DNA of 64,000 nt from positions 62,892,924 to 62,956,923 of the forward strand of contig NC_086024.1 of assembly GCF_036323735.1 (NCBI RefSeq), written 5' to 3'. How positions within the stretch are numbered: the stretch's first letter is position 1; the number at the start of each line of letters is the position of its first letter. Under the pieces are notes generated by a model, which saw only the letters and a program-made list of their open reading frames with translations, had not been told where the DNA came from and did not search any database. Below, piece by piece: positions 1-12,719 of this stretch. Origin of the DNA: Rattus norvegicus. Lineage: Eukaryota > Chordata > Mammalia > Rodentia > Muridae. The position numbers and the translations under genes are program-made.

Positions 1-135
1 TACTCAGCTATCAAAAACAACCACTTTATGAAATTCGTAGGCAAATGGTTGGAACTGGAAAATATCATCCTGAGTGAGCTAACCCAATCACAGAAAGACA
101 TACATGGTATGCACTCATTGATAAGTGGCTATTAG
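1..135 (+). pseudogene. LINE-1 ORF2 C-terminal end (truncated by window edge)
   Basis: The last 44 or so codons of an L1 ORF2 protein read through to the TAG at 133-135, with the ending HGMHSLISGY, identical to the ORF2 ends in the array at 36672, 43161, 49650, 56008 and 57416. The body of the element lies left of the window, so its completeness cannot be judged. Confidence 0.9.
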
Positions 136-880
136 CCCAAAGGCTTGAATTACCCTAGATCCCTAGAACAAACGAAACTCAAGACGGATGATCAAATTGT
201 GAATGCTTCACTCCTTCTTTAAATGAGGAAAAAGAATACCCTTGGCAGGGAAGGGAGAGGCAAAGATTAAAACAGAGACTGAAGGAACACCCATTCAGAG
301 CCTGCCCCACATGTGGCCCATACATATACAGCCACCCAATTAGACAAGATGGATGAAGCAAAGAAGTGCAGACCGACAGGAGCCGGATGTAGATCACTCC
401 TGAGAGACACAGCCAGAATACAGCAAATACAGAGGCGAATGCCAGCAGCAAACCACTGAACTGAGAATAGGTCCCCCATTGAAGGAATCAGAGAAAGAAC
501 TGGAAGAGCTTGAAGGGGCTCGAGACCCCAAAAGTACAACAATGTCAAGCAACCAGAGCTTCCAGGGACTAAGCCACTACCTAAAGACTATACATGGACT
601 GACCCTGGACTCTGACCCCATAGGTAGCAATGAATATCCTAGTAAGAGCACCAGTGGAAGGGGAAGCCCTGGGTCCTGCTAAGACTGAACCCCCAGTGAA
701 CTAGACTATGGGGGGAGGGCGGCAATGGGGGGAGGGTTGGGAGGGGAACACCTATAAGGAAGGTGAGGGGGGAGGGGGATGTTTGCCCGGAAACCGGGAA
801 AGGGAATAACACTTGAAATGTATATAAGAAATACTCAAGTTAATAAAAAAAATAAAATAAAATAAAAATATAAACAAAAT
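136..880 (+). mobile_element. Young rat LINE-1 3' UTR with poly(A)-rich tail
   Basis: This is the 3' untranslated region following the ORF2 stop. It includes the G-rich polypurine tract (710-778), the terminal segment ACTTGAAATGTATATAAG, then AAATACTCAAGTTAATAAA and an A-rich tail broken by T (844-880). The sequence is nearly identical to the unit 3 3' UTR at 56009-56735, including shared variants such as CCTAGATCCCTAG, so it belongs to the same recent subfamily. It lies in Scin intron 3 in antisense orientation to the gene. Confidence 0.92.
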
Positions 881-1576
881 TGTAGCAATCCCTTCCACTT
901 ACAGTCCTTAAACTTCACTTTATGCCACTGTGTCTAGGGTGTTTTCATTTTAGTAGAGCTCAGCTCTGTGGAAACAGTGTAGACGGTGCTATTAATAAAC
1001 TACCCTGCCCAACACTCATTCTATTCAGAGGTAGATGGTTAGGACTGCTTAGCCTTTCCACACAAGGATACTTTGTATTCGATTGGCACCATGCTTCAAT
1101 AAACTCTCCTATAACTCAACTCGGTCTGTTTTTCAGATTTGCTTTAAAAAGAAATTCTGTGTAGAATTATAATAAAAAAAACAAGAGAAGTCTGGATTGA
1201 CATGATAGGTTAATTTGCACCATTATAGAAAAAAATGTTATAATCTAAGTTACTTTGTTTATAATGCTACCATAGTATTTAGCTGAAAACCTTCCATTAG
1301 TCTGAGTGTCTAAGGCACTGAAAATTAAACATGGTTTCAGAGGCAACTGTCTTACTTTCTAAGCTATTAAGGCATTTATCAAATATTAGATGTGGTACTT
1401 CTTTGGGCACAGAATATTAAAAAAAGAAAAAAACCTCTGTAAATCTGGACACATCCACACAGTTTGGAATGAAGTTTGCTTACCTCTTTGGCTGTTGGTG
1501 TACATATTGCCCATGCATAGTGTGAGTTTGAAAGAAAACAGTCCTCATAGGCTCTATAGGGAGTGGTATTATTAGG

Positions 1577-1882
1577 AGGTATGACCTTGTTGGAGTAAGT
1601 GTGGCCCTATTAGATGATGTGTGTCACTGGGAGAAGGCCTCGAGGTCTTAGAAGCTCAAGCCATGCCACTGTGACTCAGTCTCCTCCTGCTACCTGCCGA
1701 TCTAGATGGAGAACCCTCAGCTACCTCTCCAGCACCATGCCTGCCTGTGTGATGCTTGCTGCCATGCTGATAATCGACTACACCTCTGAACTGTAAGCCA
1801 GCCCCAATTAAATGTTTTCCTTCATAAGAGTGACTGTGGTCATGGTATCTCTTCACAGAAATAAAACCCTAACTGAGACACA
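1577..1882 (+). mobile_element. Rodent dispersed repeat (class not assigned)
   Basis: The stretch contains GTAAGCCAGCCCCAATTAAA, then a segment resembling GGTCATGGTATCTCTTCACAG, and ends AAACCCTAACTGAGACA. This ending is very common in mouse and rat genomes. I recognise the repeat but cannot assign it firmly between an LTR (MaLR-type) and an old L1 tail. A reverse-oriented relative lies at 25748-26117. Confidence 0.6.
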
Positions 1883-2431
1883 CACCCTTCAGTAGAAGTT
1901 CACAAAGCCATCGGTAACATTTACCATCCAAACTGTCAAAGGAAAACAGAATTACTCTACACAATTGGGAAAGGAAGAAATAAGAACAGAATGACAGCCT
2001 GCTATTAGCAGTTAGTCTGACCCATGAATAACCAGAAATAGAAGCAAGCAAACGACGATTTTAGAAACGAGTACATTTGAGGAGGGGATGTGCTTATTAC
2101 TCATCTACAAAAGCAGCAGTTTCAACTATGTGGTCAAAGTTAATACGTAAAACATCAAAGGGCAGGCAAACATCACTTGGGGACAGGAAATAAAAGCAAA
2201 AATAAACCAGTACTCAGTGGTGATTTTGGAAGTTAATTGAGAGGGGGCACAAAGCAGCTCACGTCATGTTGACTCATGACAGGGCAAAGTTGGCAGAACT
2301 ACATCACAACAGACTCTGGTCGCTGGGCTCAGCAGCACATGCCCTTAAAGGCTGTTCCCTCTCACCAGCCTGCACTTCTTAAATGAAGGATAGAAGATGA
2401 GTGGCTGTCCTGCTAGACTGCTGAACACTTG

Positions 2432-2542
2432 ATGACCAGAAGCAACGACATCTTAACTCCGGCAGAGCGCCAGAAGCAGCGGGAACAGAGGATATTTAGA
2501 AGGATTAAATCTGCAGGACTTACGGACTGTGCCACTAGGTAG
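2432..2542 (+). other. Small open frame of unknown status (36 codons)
   Basis: An ATG frame antisense to Scin encodes a strongly charged peptide containing TPAERQKQREQRIFRRIKSA. It ends at a TAG that overlaps a GTAGGTAG donor-like site. The composition looks more protein-like than the surrounding intron, but I recognise no family and the length is within chance. It lies just left of the URR1 element at 2557. It is listed only as an oddity. Confidence 0.15.
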
Positions 2543-2556
2543 GTAGTACCGAAGAG

Positions 2557-2782
2557 CAGTGGTTCTCAACCTGTGGATCACGACCCCTGTCGGGGGAGTG
2601 TTAGATGACTCTTTCACAGGGGTCCCATAAGACCATGGACAGATATATTTACATTACAATTCATAACAGTAGCAAAATTACTGCTGTGAAGTAGCAACCA
2701 AAATAATTTTATGGTTGGGAGTCACCACAACATGAGGGACTGGATTAAAGGTTCACAGCACTGTGAAGGTTGAGAACCACTC
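2557..2782 (+). mobile_element. URR1-type non-autonomous hAT DNA transposon
   Basis: The element has 15-base terminal inverted repeats, CAGTGGTTCTCAACC at the left and GGTTGAGAACCACTC at the right, with one mismatch at the outer end. The body carries AATAATTTTATGGTTGGG and ACATTACAATTCATAACAG, typical of rodent URR1. The 8-base flanks (CCGAAGAG and CGCTAGAG) agree at 5 of 8 positions, as expected for an aged hAT target duplication. There is no transposase. Confidence 0.85.
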
Positions 2783-3921
2783 CGCTAGAGGCTCAAAGAA
2801 AGGAGAAAGAACTTGGACAATTCTGGCTTGTCTGCTGACGGTGATGTCACCCACTGATACCAGTTCCTTGTCCCCACATCAGAGAGAGTAGGTGAGACTG
2901 TGTTTACCTACACTAACAAAGTGTTTGACAAATCAAAAAGGTTTATAGTCACACTTTATCAAAAGCCAGTAGCTGTACACATGGTGACTCAGCCATTCAA
3001 ATGACTTGCCCAGTCTTCATGCGTATGACCCTGAACTGTCCACCACTATTAGTTCCTATCCTGAAGTGGTTGTCATCACTCGTAGTATCTTAGAAAAAAC
3101 AACCCAGGGAGAAGGAACTTAAAAAAATGTATCAACACCAAAGTGTTACTCCAAGCTTTAAATTCAATATCCTTTGGGGTCTAGTGATAAGCTCAGAATT
3201 TTAAAACAATGTTTTCCCAAAACGTTTCAACAGAAAGGCAGAAGTAAGCTTTAGATTAGAAATTCTAACATCAGCAGTGTTGTCTTTCTTAGGGCCCCTA
3301 CCGGTCTATCAACTCTAGTGAGACTGTACCTTGTCCATCGTCGTCACCTTCCACCCGGCCACACTGAGCACCTCATAGCTAGAGGTCAAAAGTTACCTAC
3401 CTGCTCTTCACCCTTGCAACACTCACGATGAGCATATGCAATGCCATTGGTCCCTGCTTTTTACTGTAGGGTATTGTGTAAGGATTTAGATTGAGTTAAT
3501 GTTTCTTCTTATCTTTCCTTCTTACCACAAGGCTTTCCTCTTATGACACTAGTATTGTGCATTACTGTGGAGAAAGGACAAATCTTTTCAGAACAAAGAA
3601 TACTTGTTTGTCCCATCTACTTTATTCTTAAACTAAGATTTTTTTTTATTTAGAGCAAAGATAAAATTCTGAAAACTCACAGTTTTAATTTTTTTAAATA
3701 TGTGATTTTACCAAAAAAAAAAAACTCCTTTTTGTGAACAAAAGTTGAGTGTAGGGCATCAGTTGTGAGAGGCAAGTACTCTCCCACCAAGCCACAGCCT
3801 CGACTGAAGGAGTCCTTCTTCAGAGAAGAGGACAATGGTTAGAAAGATGGTTTGTATGCCAAGAAGCATAGTCTTCCTCTTAGGTCCTAGGAACCACAGT
3901 TCCTAATTCTTAGGCAAGAAT

Positions 3922-3924
3922 ATA

Positions 3925-3978
<54 letters not shown>

Positions 3979-3980
3979 GA
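3922..3980. repeat. (GATA)n microsatellite
   Basis: An uninterrupted tandem of the tetramer ATAG/GATA, about 13 copies. The minus-strand open frame with a repeating YLSI pattern here is an artefact of the repeat. Confidence 0.97.
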
Positions 3981-4097
3981 TGTAGCATAGAGAAGTAAGA
4001 GAAGCAAGAAACTGGACTGGAAGCAGTGACTCAGGACACTTGCCCTCAGTGCATTTGGCATCAGCATGGTTTGGAGAAGCACCACAGCCCAGGATGT

Positions 4098-4395
4098 GAT
4101 TGGAAAGTGTTGGGCCTTTAAGAGATGGGACCTACCTAGGAGTCTAGAGGTGAGAGAGTAGCATGTCCTTAAAGCAGATATTGAGATCCCAGCCCCTCTC
4201 TTCTTCCACTCTGCTTTTCAGATGTAAGAGGTAAATTATCCCCCCCCAAGACATTCTCACTGTGGTATCTCTCATACAGGCCCCAAAGCAATGGGATCGA
4301 GCAACCAGGAACCACAAGCCCAAACAGGCCTTTACTCTTCTCAAGTTAACTATCTGAGGTACTTTTGTCAATGGTACACAAATATGACTAAATTC
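4098..4395 (+). mobile_element. MaLR/MLT-like LTR remnant (tentative)
   Basis: The segment contains TTGGGCCTTTAAGAGATGGG near its start and a GGCCCCAAAGCAATGGGATC motif, then TATCTGAGGTACTTTTGTCA. These resemble the 3' parts of mammalian MaLR-type LTRs. It is heavily diverged, so the family call is uncertain. The open frames across it are not genes. Confidence 0.4.
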
Positions 4396-4663
4396 ATCAC
4401 TCACATAGTCATCCTTGAGCCCAAATATCACAGCAGAAATGACTGCAGGACATGGTCCAGACAATCAGGCCACGGGGGAATGTGGGCAAAGGAGCTCAGC
4501 CCTCTATTGGGGGAGGGCATGGAAAAAACCAAGCAGCAACCCTGTGACGAGTGAAACAGTAGCTGAAAGAGGCAGGGAAAGTCTTATGGCTGAGGTGAGT
4601 ACGGGGAACCAAGTCGAACCCAAGGACATCCCACAGCAAAAGTTTTAAGAAGGCAAAGCACAG

Positions 4664-4812
4664 AGCTGGGCACAGTGGTACCCAACCATAATCCCTGTAT
4701 TGGAAGGTGAAGGCAAGAGGATCAGAAGTAGAAGGTCAGCCTTGGCTACATAATGAGTCCAGCGTGTGCTACAGTAAGATCATGTCGCAAAGATTTTCTT
4801 TTTTTTTTCCCC
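4664..4812 (+). mobile_element. B1-type SINE
   Basis: GCTGGGCACAGTGGTACCCA with the B-box-like and GAGGATCAGAAGTAGAAGGTC segments marks a diverged B1 in forward orientation, ending in an A/T-rich run. A second B1 follows directly. Confidence 0.75.
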
Positions 4813-4829
4813 AAAAAATAGTAGAAAAT

Positions 4830-4970
4830 CACATGGTAGCTTTTCCCTAGCACTCGGGAGGCTGAGGCAGGAGAATTGTGAGCTTAAATTAAACCTAAGC
4901 TACACAGATGAATTCCAGGTCAGCCTAAACTACCGAAATAGTCCATGACTGAAAAATAAAGAGACAGACA
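4830..4970 (+). mobile_element. B1-type SINE
   Basis: GCACTCGGGAGGCTGAGGCA and CCAGGTCAGCCTAAACTACC are typical 7SL-derived B1 motifs in forward orientation. It lies right after another B1 and just before a GA repeat. Confidence 0.78.
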
Positions 4971-4975
4971 TATAT

Positions 4976-5029
<54 letters not shown>
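4976..5029. repeat. (GA)n microsatellite
   Basis: A perfect GA dinucleotide run of about 27 copies downstream of a B1 tail. Confidence 0.97.
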
Positions 5030-5031
<2 letters not shown>

Positions 5032-5092
5032 TTAGGGTTAGTCAGACTCGTTCTTCCATGCCCAACCTCACCCCTATCCCAGGCTGCAATAT

Positions 5093-5134
5093 CGTGTGTG
5101 TGTGTGTGTGTGTATGTGTGTGTGTGTGTGTGTG

Positions 5135-5171
<37 letters not shown>

Positions 5172-5213
5172 GTGTGTATGTGGTGTGTGCGTGTGTCTGT
5201 GTGTATGTGTGTG

Positions 5214-5249
<36 letters not shown>
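5093..5249. repeat. (GT)n/(TCTG)n/(TC)n compound microsatellite
   Basis: A TG run, a TCTG tetramer run, a TC run and further TG runs follow each other. The CVCV/HTHT-type open frames on both strands here are repeat artefacts. Confidence 0.96.
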
Positions 5250-7563
5250 ATTTAGATTTTGGATCCTCCCATGGAAAGTCAGACTGAGTTGTAGCTGGAG
5301 ATGAAACTCTTATCTCTGAACACAAGCTCCCCCAAGCCTGCATGCTTTCTGCTGCATGGCTAGCATTTGTAGCAGTATCTCCTGAACGGCTCTAAGTCCC
5401 AGGATTTATGCTAGGAACAAATCCATTCAGTGAATCCGGAGAGCGAATGGAGAGGAATTGTGAAAAATGCCTTGTGAGGCAAGTTCTGTGCGGTGACAAG
5501 AGATGGGCAAGCAGAGACCTTACACCACAGGTGGGACAGGGAAGCAGAAAAGAAGGTCAGAGAGCACCCTGTGAAGAAGGCGACATCTGGGATGTGAATG
5601 TGCTGGTGGATGTTTGCTGGAGAAAGGTGTCACTGAAGAGGAAGATATTCTAGGCCATCTGGAAATATTCTGGAAGACATCTGGAGGGGGCGTGTCACAC
5701 ACAGCGTCTTGTACACACACAGTAGCAATAGTGATAAAAGAATGGCAATGCTAGAATAGACCTGGAGAGTGATTAGCTGTAAGGGGTACCTGGGAGAAGG
5801 TATCAGCATGGTTCCTGGCTTTGGAGTTAGGCAGCCCAAGTGAGCAGTGGCTCTGTGATAAGTTAAGGACTAATAGGAGGAGAAATGATTTGAGATGAGC
5901 GTGAAGTCAATGGCCTTCTCTTATTTAATTAATTGATTTATTTATTTAGATGTTTTTGAACTTATTTAGTTTAAGGGTCTCATGATAAATATACGTTGAA
6001 ATTGAAATATCTAGGCAAGCCGAACATGCCCGGAGCTCAGGACTAGACTGTAAAATGGGGACTCGCCAGTGCATGACAGTTAAATTATCATGGGAGCGAG
6101 CGAGATCCAAACAAATGTGTGAGAAGAAGAAAACAATTAAAAGTGATGGCATCGCTTTTTAAAATGCTCGTGGTAGGTGGGCACACAGATCATGCAAGGA
6201 GAGATGAGAATGGGTAACCTGAAAGGAAGAAGAGCAAGCCAGGTGAGGAGTGGAGCTGAAGGCAAGAGAATGCACAGCGCCCAATACAGCCCAAAGATAG
6301 AGGGATAGGTGATGGTGGGAGTTCAAAGGCAGCAGCACCAATGAGGCCACAGAAGTCCTCTGCAAGACATGACGGGAATATAAATCGGGTACTGTCCACA
6401 GTGACTGGTGAATATGGAAATAGAGACTGCTCTTTAAAGCAAGGTGGCTGGACATTGGGGGAGGGTAGGGCCACAGTCAGCAGAGTAGGGCAAAGCTCTG
6501 TAGCTGATCCAGTGAGTTAACAGGAAACAGAAGAAGCAGGAGGGCAAAGTTAGTAACCCAGCTCAGGAATTCTCCTCTGGTGAGGCTTCATTCTCCACCT
6601 GTGGCTGGCTCAGGGGTATTTGTGAAAGTTAACCTCATATCCCTTGAGAACCTTGAGAACACAGCCCCTCACAGCACGCTCGCATTCCGTAGTTACTGGT
6701 GCTTTGCTGGGGTGGTTGTTTGACCCTCTTGCCTCTACTTCTCACGTATTGGATCTGCTGAAGATCCGGCCACATCCCATTTTATTTTCTAATGGCATAC
6801 CAAGATACCACAAATATAATAAATCATTCTCTAAGATATTCACGATTTTCTTGACTGACTAAACTTATTACCTTACAGTCTCAAGTCTCATGCCCAGCAG
6901 TTCACGTGATAAGCCTAGGGAATGTCCCCACAGCTTAAGACCCTGTAAAAGAGCAAGTGTTTCTAAAGCACATAGAATTCATGTTAGTAATTCCGTTTAT
7001 CGCAACAGCTGCGTTTCTCAAACACTATTAAAAACAGGACTTGGACTGCATATTTAAGCTAAGTTTGGTCCTGCTGGCTTTGGTTCAGTGACAGCTTTGA
7101 GCATTTAACTTGTGTTTGTCGTACATGGGTGATAAAGTAAACCTAAGCTGCAATGGCTTCGTGTCTGTGCCCTCTAAGCAGATAGTCTGCTTAATTAGCC
7201 CAAAGCTACCACTGAAACATTCTATGATATAGTGAAATACATGGTTCAGAAAAGTTTTGTCCAGTGTCCTTCTTTGTTCACTGTGCCATGCCCCGCTATA
7301 AAGTTATCAAGATAAGCACAAAATCTTATCACAATTGGAAACACTTAGCAACATCAGTGGGATAAAGGTTAGTAGCTCAGACACAGATCTGAGCATTTAC
7401 TGGGGAGGATTCCTACCTGAGTATTCCTTCGGTGTGTAGGAAACGTCCGTGCTATGAAAGGTAGCTAAGCACACTGCCTCCACACCCCATCTATGAGGCC
7501 CCGGAGCAGGAAAACTTGAGCTTTGCTGAAGGTAATTAACTACATAAAATAAGGATAATTCGA

Positions 7564-7745
7564 GAGCTGGAGAAATGGCTCGGTAGTTAATAGTGTATAC
7601 TCTCTTACAGAGTTCAGTTCCCAACACCCACATTGGCTGGCCCACCGTCAACTGTAACTCTAGTTCTAGGCGACTCAACACCTTCTGATCTCCTCAACAC
7701 CTGAGCACATACTCACATATAAACACACAATTAAAAGCAAAAGTG
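7564..7745 (+). mobile_element. B2 SINE
   Basis: It starts GCTGGAGAAATGGCTCGGTA (tRNA-derived head with A-box). It continues with GTTCAGTTCCCAACACCCAC (B-box region) and the pyrimidine-rich body CTGATCTCCTCAACACCTGA. It ends in a CA-rich, A-rich tail. Confidence 0.9.
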
Positions 7746-8666
7746 TATCTCCAAAATAAAGATAATTTATTGCTAAACAGAAATAAATCTTTGAGTTATG
7801 TATACCCTAATCCTTTGAGGTTTTTATGTGTCATATCCCCAATGACTGGCATTGCCTATGAGAAGAAATACCTGTCCCTGGGACCTCAACCTGTCTACAA
7901 CATGTTACTACCTAGCAGATTGTAGAACTCAATGTTTGTTCCATAAAATAATAATGTCAGAAAACCAATTTTCAGGGAACCCCAGCCAGATAGATTTGCA
8001 TTATCAGTTCTGAACTCAGTAAATTCTGAAATATCTCAAGCCATTCGACCTCATGCTATCCCACACAACACAGATTAGCTTTGGCAAATGACAAGACCAT
8101 GGTATAGAGATAGAAGTCCCAGGTCTCCTCTGAGGTCATCATTTACTTTGCATACCCTTTTGAGGACTTCTGTTCCTTCAGAGAACTAAAATGTTGACTG
8201 CTATTTCTCAGTTGTAAGTCTGTCAGGTAGGAATAAACCCCTGTCCGCTAAGCTAGAAAGGGACCAGAAACCCTTGGGATGTGACAATAAGAGAAAACTA
8301 AGATTCCAAGAGGTTAATTATTTGCCCAAGGTCAAAGAGTAGAAAATCAAAAAGCTGAATTGGAAGCCATTCATGATCATTAAATAGATCACGGCATCTG
8401 TGCAATTGCATCACACATCAAACTCATGAAGCAAACATTTGTGAGCACGAGGAATCACAGCTCTGGCAGGTGCCTCTTGTTTAAGGTCCCCAGAGATCCC
8501 TCAATCAAAGCCCTACCTTCACAGATAAGAACCTGAGATCATCATAACTCAAACTAGAGCTGAGGTCTTCTATGTCTTTAAATTTTCATATGCAAAACAC
8601 ATGTAAAGGGCTTTAAAATATGTGTTAAAAAGCTAAGTGTTGCTAAAACAACACTAAACAGATTTG

Positions 8667-8751
8667 AGGGACGATTGTAGGTGGTTTTTAGAACTGCGTG
8701 GCATAATGATACCTCTGGGTTTTTACTCCTAATAAATATTTCTTTATTTTT
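8667..8751 (+). repeat. Left copy of a diverged direct repeat flanking the old L1
   Basis: It shares ordered words with 11601-11686: TTTAGAACTG, GTGGC, TAATGAT, CCTCTGGG, AATAA and TCTTTAT. About three quarters of positions agree over roughly 85 bases. It ends where L1 similarity begins. Confidence 0.7.
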
Positions 8752-8920
8752 GGTGATAATAAAGGTATGGTCATCCTACTCAAAGCAATATACAGATTCA
8801 GCTCAATCCCCATAAAAGTTCCAAAGTTCTTTACAAATTTTGAAAGGACAATTTTCAACTTCATATGGGAACACACGCACACACACACACACACACATAC
8901 ACACACACACACGCACACAT

Positions 8921-8970
<50 letters not shown>

Positions 8971-11597
8971 AACCCCCTGCCAACAAGAACAACAAAAGCC
9001 AGGATAGTTAAAACAAACCTGAATAATAAAAGAACTTCTGCAGGCATCACATAAACCTGCACACCTATTAGTGACTGATTTTTGACAAAGCAGCCAGAAA
9101 TACACACTGGAAAAAAGAAAGCATCTTCAAAAAATGGTGCTGGTCTAACTGATCGTCTTCACATAGAAGATACAAATAAAATCCATTCTTAACATCCTGC
9201 ACAAAACTCAAGACCAAGTGGATCAAAGACCTCAAGATAAAACCAGACACATTAAATCTGATGAATGAGAAAGTGGGAGAAAGAGTCTTCAACTCATTGG
9301 TATAGGAGAAAACTTTCTAAACAGGACACCACTAGCATAGGCATTAAGATTAATAATTAAAAATACGAGACTCATTAGACTAAAAATCTTATTAAAGCAA
9401 AGGATACTGCCATCCAAAGTGACCGTCTAAGAAAAAAATGTAATTACCAACTCTACATCTGATAGAGAATTAATCTCCAAAATATATATATAAAAAAAAC
9501 CAAGAAACTATATATCAAAAAAACCCCTAAATAATCCAATTTAAAAGTGAAGCACAAATCTGAACAAAGACTTCTCAATAGAGGAAATTCAAATAGCACA
9601 GAAACAAAGAAATGGTCAGCATCCTGAGCCATTAGAGAAATGCAAAACAAAACTACTTACATATGTCAGAATGGCTAAGATCAACAATGTAAGTGATAGC
9701 TCATGCTGGAAAGGATATGGAGTAAGAAGAACACTCATCCTTTGCTGGTAGGATTGCAAACATGTATAACCCATATGGAAATCAGTGTTGCAGTTCCTTA
9801 GAAAAATGGACATTGAACTACCTCAAGACCCAGCTATTCCACTCTTGGGCATATACCCAAAGCATGCTATCCTACAACAAGGACACTTGCTCAACCATGT
9901 TCACTGCTGCTCTATTCACAATAGCCAGACACACCCTATATGTCCCTCAATTGAAGAACAGATAAATCCAATGTGGTACATTTACACAATGGATTATTAC
10001 TCAGCTGTTTTTTTTTTAAATGGCATCATGAAATTTGCAGGAAAATGGATGGAACTAGAAAGAAAAATCATCCTGAGTGAGGTAACCCAGACACAAAAGG
10101 ATAAATATGGTATGTTTTGCCTATATGGATATTAGCCATTAAGTAAATCATAACCAAGCTACAATCCATAGACCCAGAAATATTAGGAATAGAGGAAAGG
10201 ACTAGGAGGACACAGGTATCTTCCTAGGAGAGGGAAATTGAATAGATATTTTATGGGTGGACTGGAGAAGGGGAGGCAAGAATAGGGAAGTTGGATGGGG
10301 AGGGAAAGGGGAGATGGAGAGGAAATGCAGGGAGAAATAGCTAGACTTGAGGGGCATAAGAAGGGTGATATGAAAACCTAGTGCAGCAGGAACTCCCTTA
10401 AATATATGAAGTTGATACTAATGAAGTCTCCAAATAATGAGGAAGATGGAGTCCCAGCTGGCCATCCCTTGTCCCCAAATGAAGCTTCCTGTACTAGGAC
10501 CGAGTTACATCCAATAGAGTTGTTGGCCATAGGGGTCCCATGAAAATCCCCAAACAACCCAGGTTATTGTCAAGAGAATAGGTAGCTATCCATAAACTGA
10601 CAGCAAGTCCCCATTGCTGAAGATAACTCCTAAATAACTCATGGAGATGGTTCCTACATAGAACCTTCACCTCTATGCTCTAGTGTCTAGGTACAGGAAG
10701 ATACTCTGCAGCTACCAAAGGAGAAAGGTAAAAACTAACTCAGCCACAAACCCTTTGGTCTACAATGCTGTCCCACCTACAAAATGTACTAGAGCAGTGG
10801 TGACACAAAGCTTGTGAAAGGAACCAACCAATATCTGATTTGACTTAAGGCCCACCCCCAAGATGGAAACCATTCCTGCCACTGCTTGGATGACCAAGGT
10901 CAAGAGACTAGATAGACCAGAGACCTAAGGTAAACCCAAAGACTGCTGATCTAAAAAAAAAAAAAAGTAGTGATAAAATGACTCCTAATGGTATTGTGTT
11001 GTACTCATAGATCAGCAGCTTCTTCAGTCATCATCAGAGAAACTTCCTCCTGCAGTAGATGGGAACAAATACAGAGACCCATAGCCAGGCATTAGAGGGT
11101 GGGAGGGGAGAGAGGGAGAAAGGGAGGGGGAGGAAGAAAGGGAGAGAGAGACAGGCAGGCAGCGAGGCAGATCTTGGAACACCCAACTCTAAATGTGATG
11201 TCTCCATTAAATCCTTCTCAGATCTCAGGAAAACCTTCAGAAGAAGGTATATACAGACTGTAGGAGCCAGTGTGGATGCAGGCTACCAGGAGAACAAGGC
11301 CCTTCAAATCAGCTGAGCGGTGCTTATATAAGCTCACAGAAACTCCACGGGTCTGCACCAGGTCCTCTGCATATACATTATAGCTTTCAGTTTCGCATGT
11401 TTATGGGACTTCTGAATGAGTGCCCTCTAATTCTTGAACTATCTCTTGGCCTCTTTTCCTTCTGCTGGTTTGCCCTGCCCAACTTCAATATGATGAGTTT
11501 TGTTCTATCTTATTATACTTTATTTTGTCATGCTTCTAAAAAGGAAACTATGGTTAAAATTAAAGCTGAGACAAATACTTAATTGTGCACAGGTCCT
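8752..11597 (+). mobile_element. Old LINE-1 3' fragment (ORF2 end plus long 3' UTR)
   Basis: From about 8762 the sequence aligns by eye with the region of ORF2 after the RT domain (compare AAAGCAATATACAGATTCA with 54640-54660), in forward orientation. It proceeds to the ORF2 end at about 10136. The reading frame is broken by many substitutions and indels and by an inserted (CA)n run at 8871-8968. Typical ORF2 words survive (ELPQDPAIPLLGIYP, MWYIYTMDYYSA). The following 3' UTR of about 1.4 kb differs from the young rat type, so this is an older rodent L1. It is flanked by a long imperfect direct repeat (8667-8751 and 11601-11686). Confidence 0.85.
8871..8968. repeat. (CA)n microsatellite inside old L1
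   Basis: A nearly pure CA run with a few G and T interruptions, lying within the ORF2-derived part of the old L1. Confidence 0.97.
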
Positions 11598-11600
11598 GCG

Positions 11601-11686
11601 GGACAATTACAGTTGATCTTTAGAACTGTGTGGCTTAATGATGCCTCTGGGCTTTACTTCCAATAAGGATGTCTTTATCTTTGTTC
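11601..11686 (+). repeat. Right copy of a diverged direct repeat flanking the old L1
   Basis: Partner of 8667-8751, beginning GGGACAATTA and containing TTTAGAACTGTGTGGC, immediately after the L1 3' end. It could be an aged, very long target-site duplication or an earlier local duplication. Confidence 0.7.
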
Positions 11687-12719
11687 TAGATTAATGGTAG
11701 AGTGGTCTAATAGCTGGTTTGTGCCTAGATATGGAGGCCAGGTCTTAAACCTGGTTAGCATAGTGGATTGGGTTTTGAAGTTGGAAGGGATTTCTCATGA
11801 AATTGACCATGAGTCTCAGAATAAGAGACTGCCTAGTCCCCTGTACAGATGTCTAGAGCAGGACTGAGAACTACATTTTGAGCATTGGTATTGTTCGAAT
11901 TTCGGTTGCACATCCTAGCAGCTATGAACCAAAACAATCAAAATATAGGCTAACAGTATTGAAGCTATAGACACACCTTAACTTAGAGGAACTGATGGCA
12001 CTTATGTTTCCAGACCATTCTCTAATCTATAACCTTAACACATTCCATACCTTGGTTGTTGCCAAATTAATATTATTCAAATGGAACTGACCACCTAGCT
12101 CCACTATTGAAACCTACTGCTCCCTTCTCTGTGCATGAAGAATAAACCCTTTTGACATCTCTCTGATGTTTTATCTCAAAATACAGCTCAGATAACACGG
12201 CTAAACAAAATGCTGAGAGGAGAGTCACATAAACCTGGAGTCTAACTCTGGTTTCACCATTTGCTGGCTCTGCTACCTTGAGTGGGGTCTAGGAAACTCA
12301 AACCACATGCTATCTGAAGCAATGGACTCAGTGTAAGAACTATCAGAACATGACTGTGAATCACATGGTAAGAGTGAGGGTCATGAGAAAGAGGGGAGAA
12401 GAAAATATAATCAAGAGCTACGTTGCCTGTCCTTTTATACCATGCACATGGGTCTTCAATAGCAGGGAGTGCCCTCTCCTGTGATGTTGAAGACACAATA
12501 TCAACCCTACCTATAAGGCTCTAACATAGGCCTTACAATTCTTTGTCATAATGATAATGATTAAGAAATGTGCCTGATATCAGAGGGGCCTATTTCTTGG
12601 GAGAAAATGTGAGATACAATATGCCACATGCCATTTAGATGATACATAATATTTGTATTTCTGGATTTTTATCTAATAACCCTAAGATCATTGAAATACA
12701 AGAAGCATTAAGGTGTGTG

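Noticed and set aside
5074..5343. Cys/Val- and His/Thr-repeat open frames
   Set aside because: They are artefacts of GT/CA dinucleotide runs. The same applies at 8688-9107 and 23939-24160.
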